Shown here one piece after another: positions 5,148 to 5,211 of a DNA stretch of 5,211 nt (the stretch's first letter is position 1; each line of letters starts with the position of its first letter). Source of the stretch: Cryomorphaceae bacterium (GTDB lineage Bacteria; Bacteroidota; Bacteroidia; Flavobacteriales; BACL11); NCBI GenBank assembly GCA_949531795.1, contig CATIQX010000059.1, forward strand, positions 1-5,211, given 5' to 3'. The position numbers were made by a program, and so were the translations under genes. Under the pieces are notes generated by a model. It worked only from the letters and a program-made list of their open reading frames with translations, did not search any database and was not told where the DNA came from.

Positions 5148-5211
5148 ATGAAATTGAAACACCTTAAACATACTGATGTATTAGACATCTATGTATTAGA
5201 GGAGAGTATCC
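5148..5211 (+). CDS. Start of an unidentified gene (partial, first 21 codons)
   Basis: An ATG behind a TAnnTTTG box opens a frame that stays open to the window edge. It encodes a basic N-terminus followed by a mixed segment: MKLKHLKHTD, then VLDIYVLEESI. The other two plus frames contain stops here (for example TAG at 5182-5184). Twenty-one codons are too few to name a family; there is no signal peptide or membrane helix in the visible part. The frame contains two copies of ATGTATTAGA (5176-5185 and 5191-5200), which give the repeated V-L-D/E in the protein. Confidence 0.5.
   Translation, partial: MKLKHLKHTDVLDIYVLEESI

Overview
The window is about two-thirds A+T and looks like chromosomal DNA of a member of the Bacteroidota. 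Three things support this. Several genes are preceded by TAnnTTTG boxes, the -7 element of this phylum, and clear Shine-Dalgarno sites are missing. The proteins have Bacteroidota-type sequences, including a DUF3822 protein, which is largely limited to this phylum. The purL is the short, PurS/PurQ-dependent kind. I cannot place it below phylum with confidence. I see no insertion sequence, CRISPR array, tRNA or rRNA.

Left part, minus strand (1-1594): the N-terminal 313 codons of purL (purine synthesis) run off the left edge. Upstream of it is a short stand-alone PlsC-type lysophospholipid acyltransferase. A 79-bp divergent promoter region (1595-1673) separates the acyltransferase from the plus-strand genes.

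Middle, plus strand (1674-3632): three genes overlap in tandem by 20 and 10 bases and so are probably translationally coupled. The first is a single-pass membrane protein of unknown function with a pseudopilin-like N-terminal half. The second is a DUF3822 protein whose fold may be a degenerate actin/PilM-like one. The third is rsmD, the 16S rRNA G966 methyltransferase. coaD, for coenzyme A synthesis, follows after 109 bases with its own well-formed promoter, placed so close to the ATG that the mRNA should be nearly leaderless. The rsmD-coaD order is a common one in bacteria.

Right part (4201-5211): a HupE/UreJ-family membrane protein with a His-rich tail. Its natural N-terminus, a complete signal peptide, is encoded in frame but begins with ATA rather than ATG. 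Next comes a 161-bp non-coding stretch with two -7-like boxes, then the first 21 codons of an unidentified gene that leaves the window.

Most of the window is core metabolism. The points that deserve a second look are the ATA start of hupE, the near-leaderless coaD, the D-to-A change in the CoaD nucleotide-binding motif, and the pairing of a pilin-like protein with a possible PilM-like protein.
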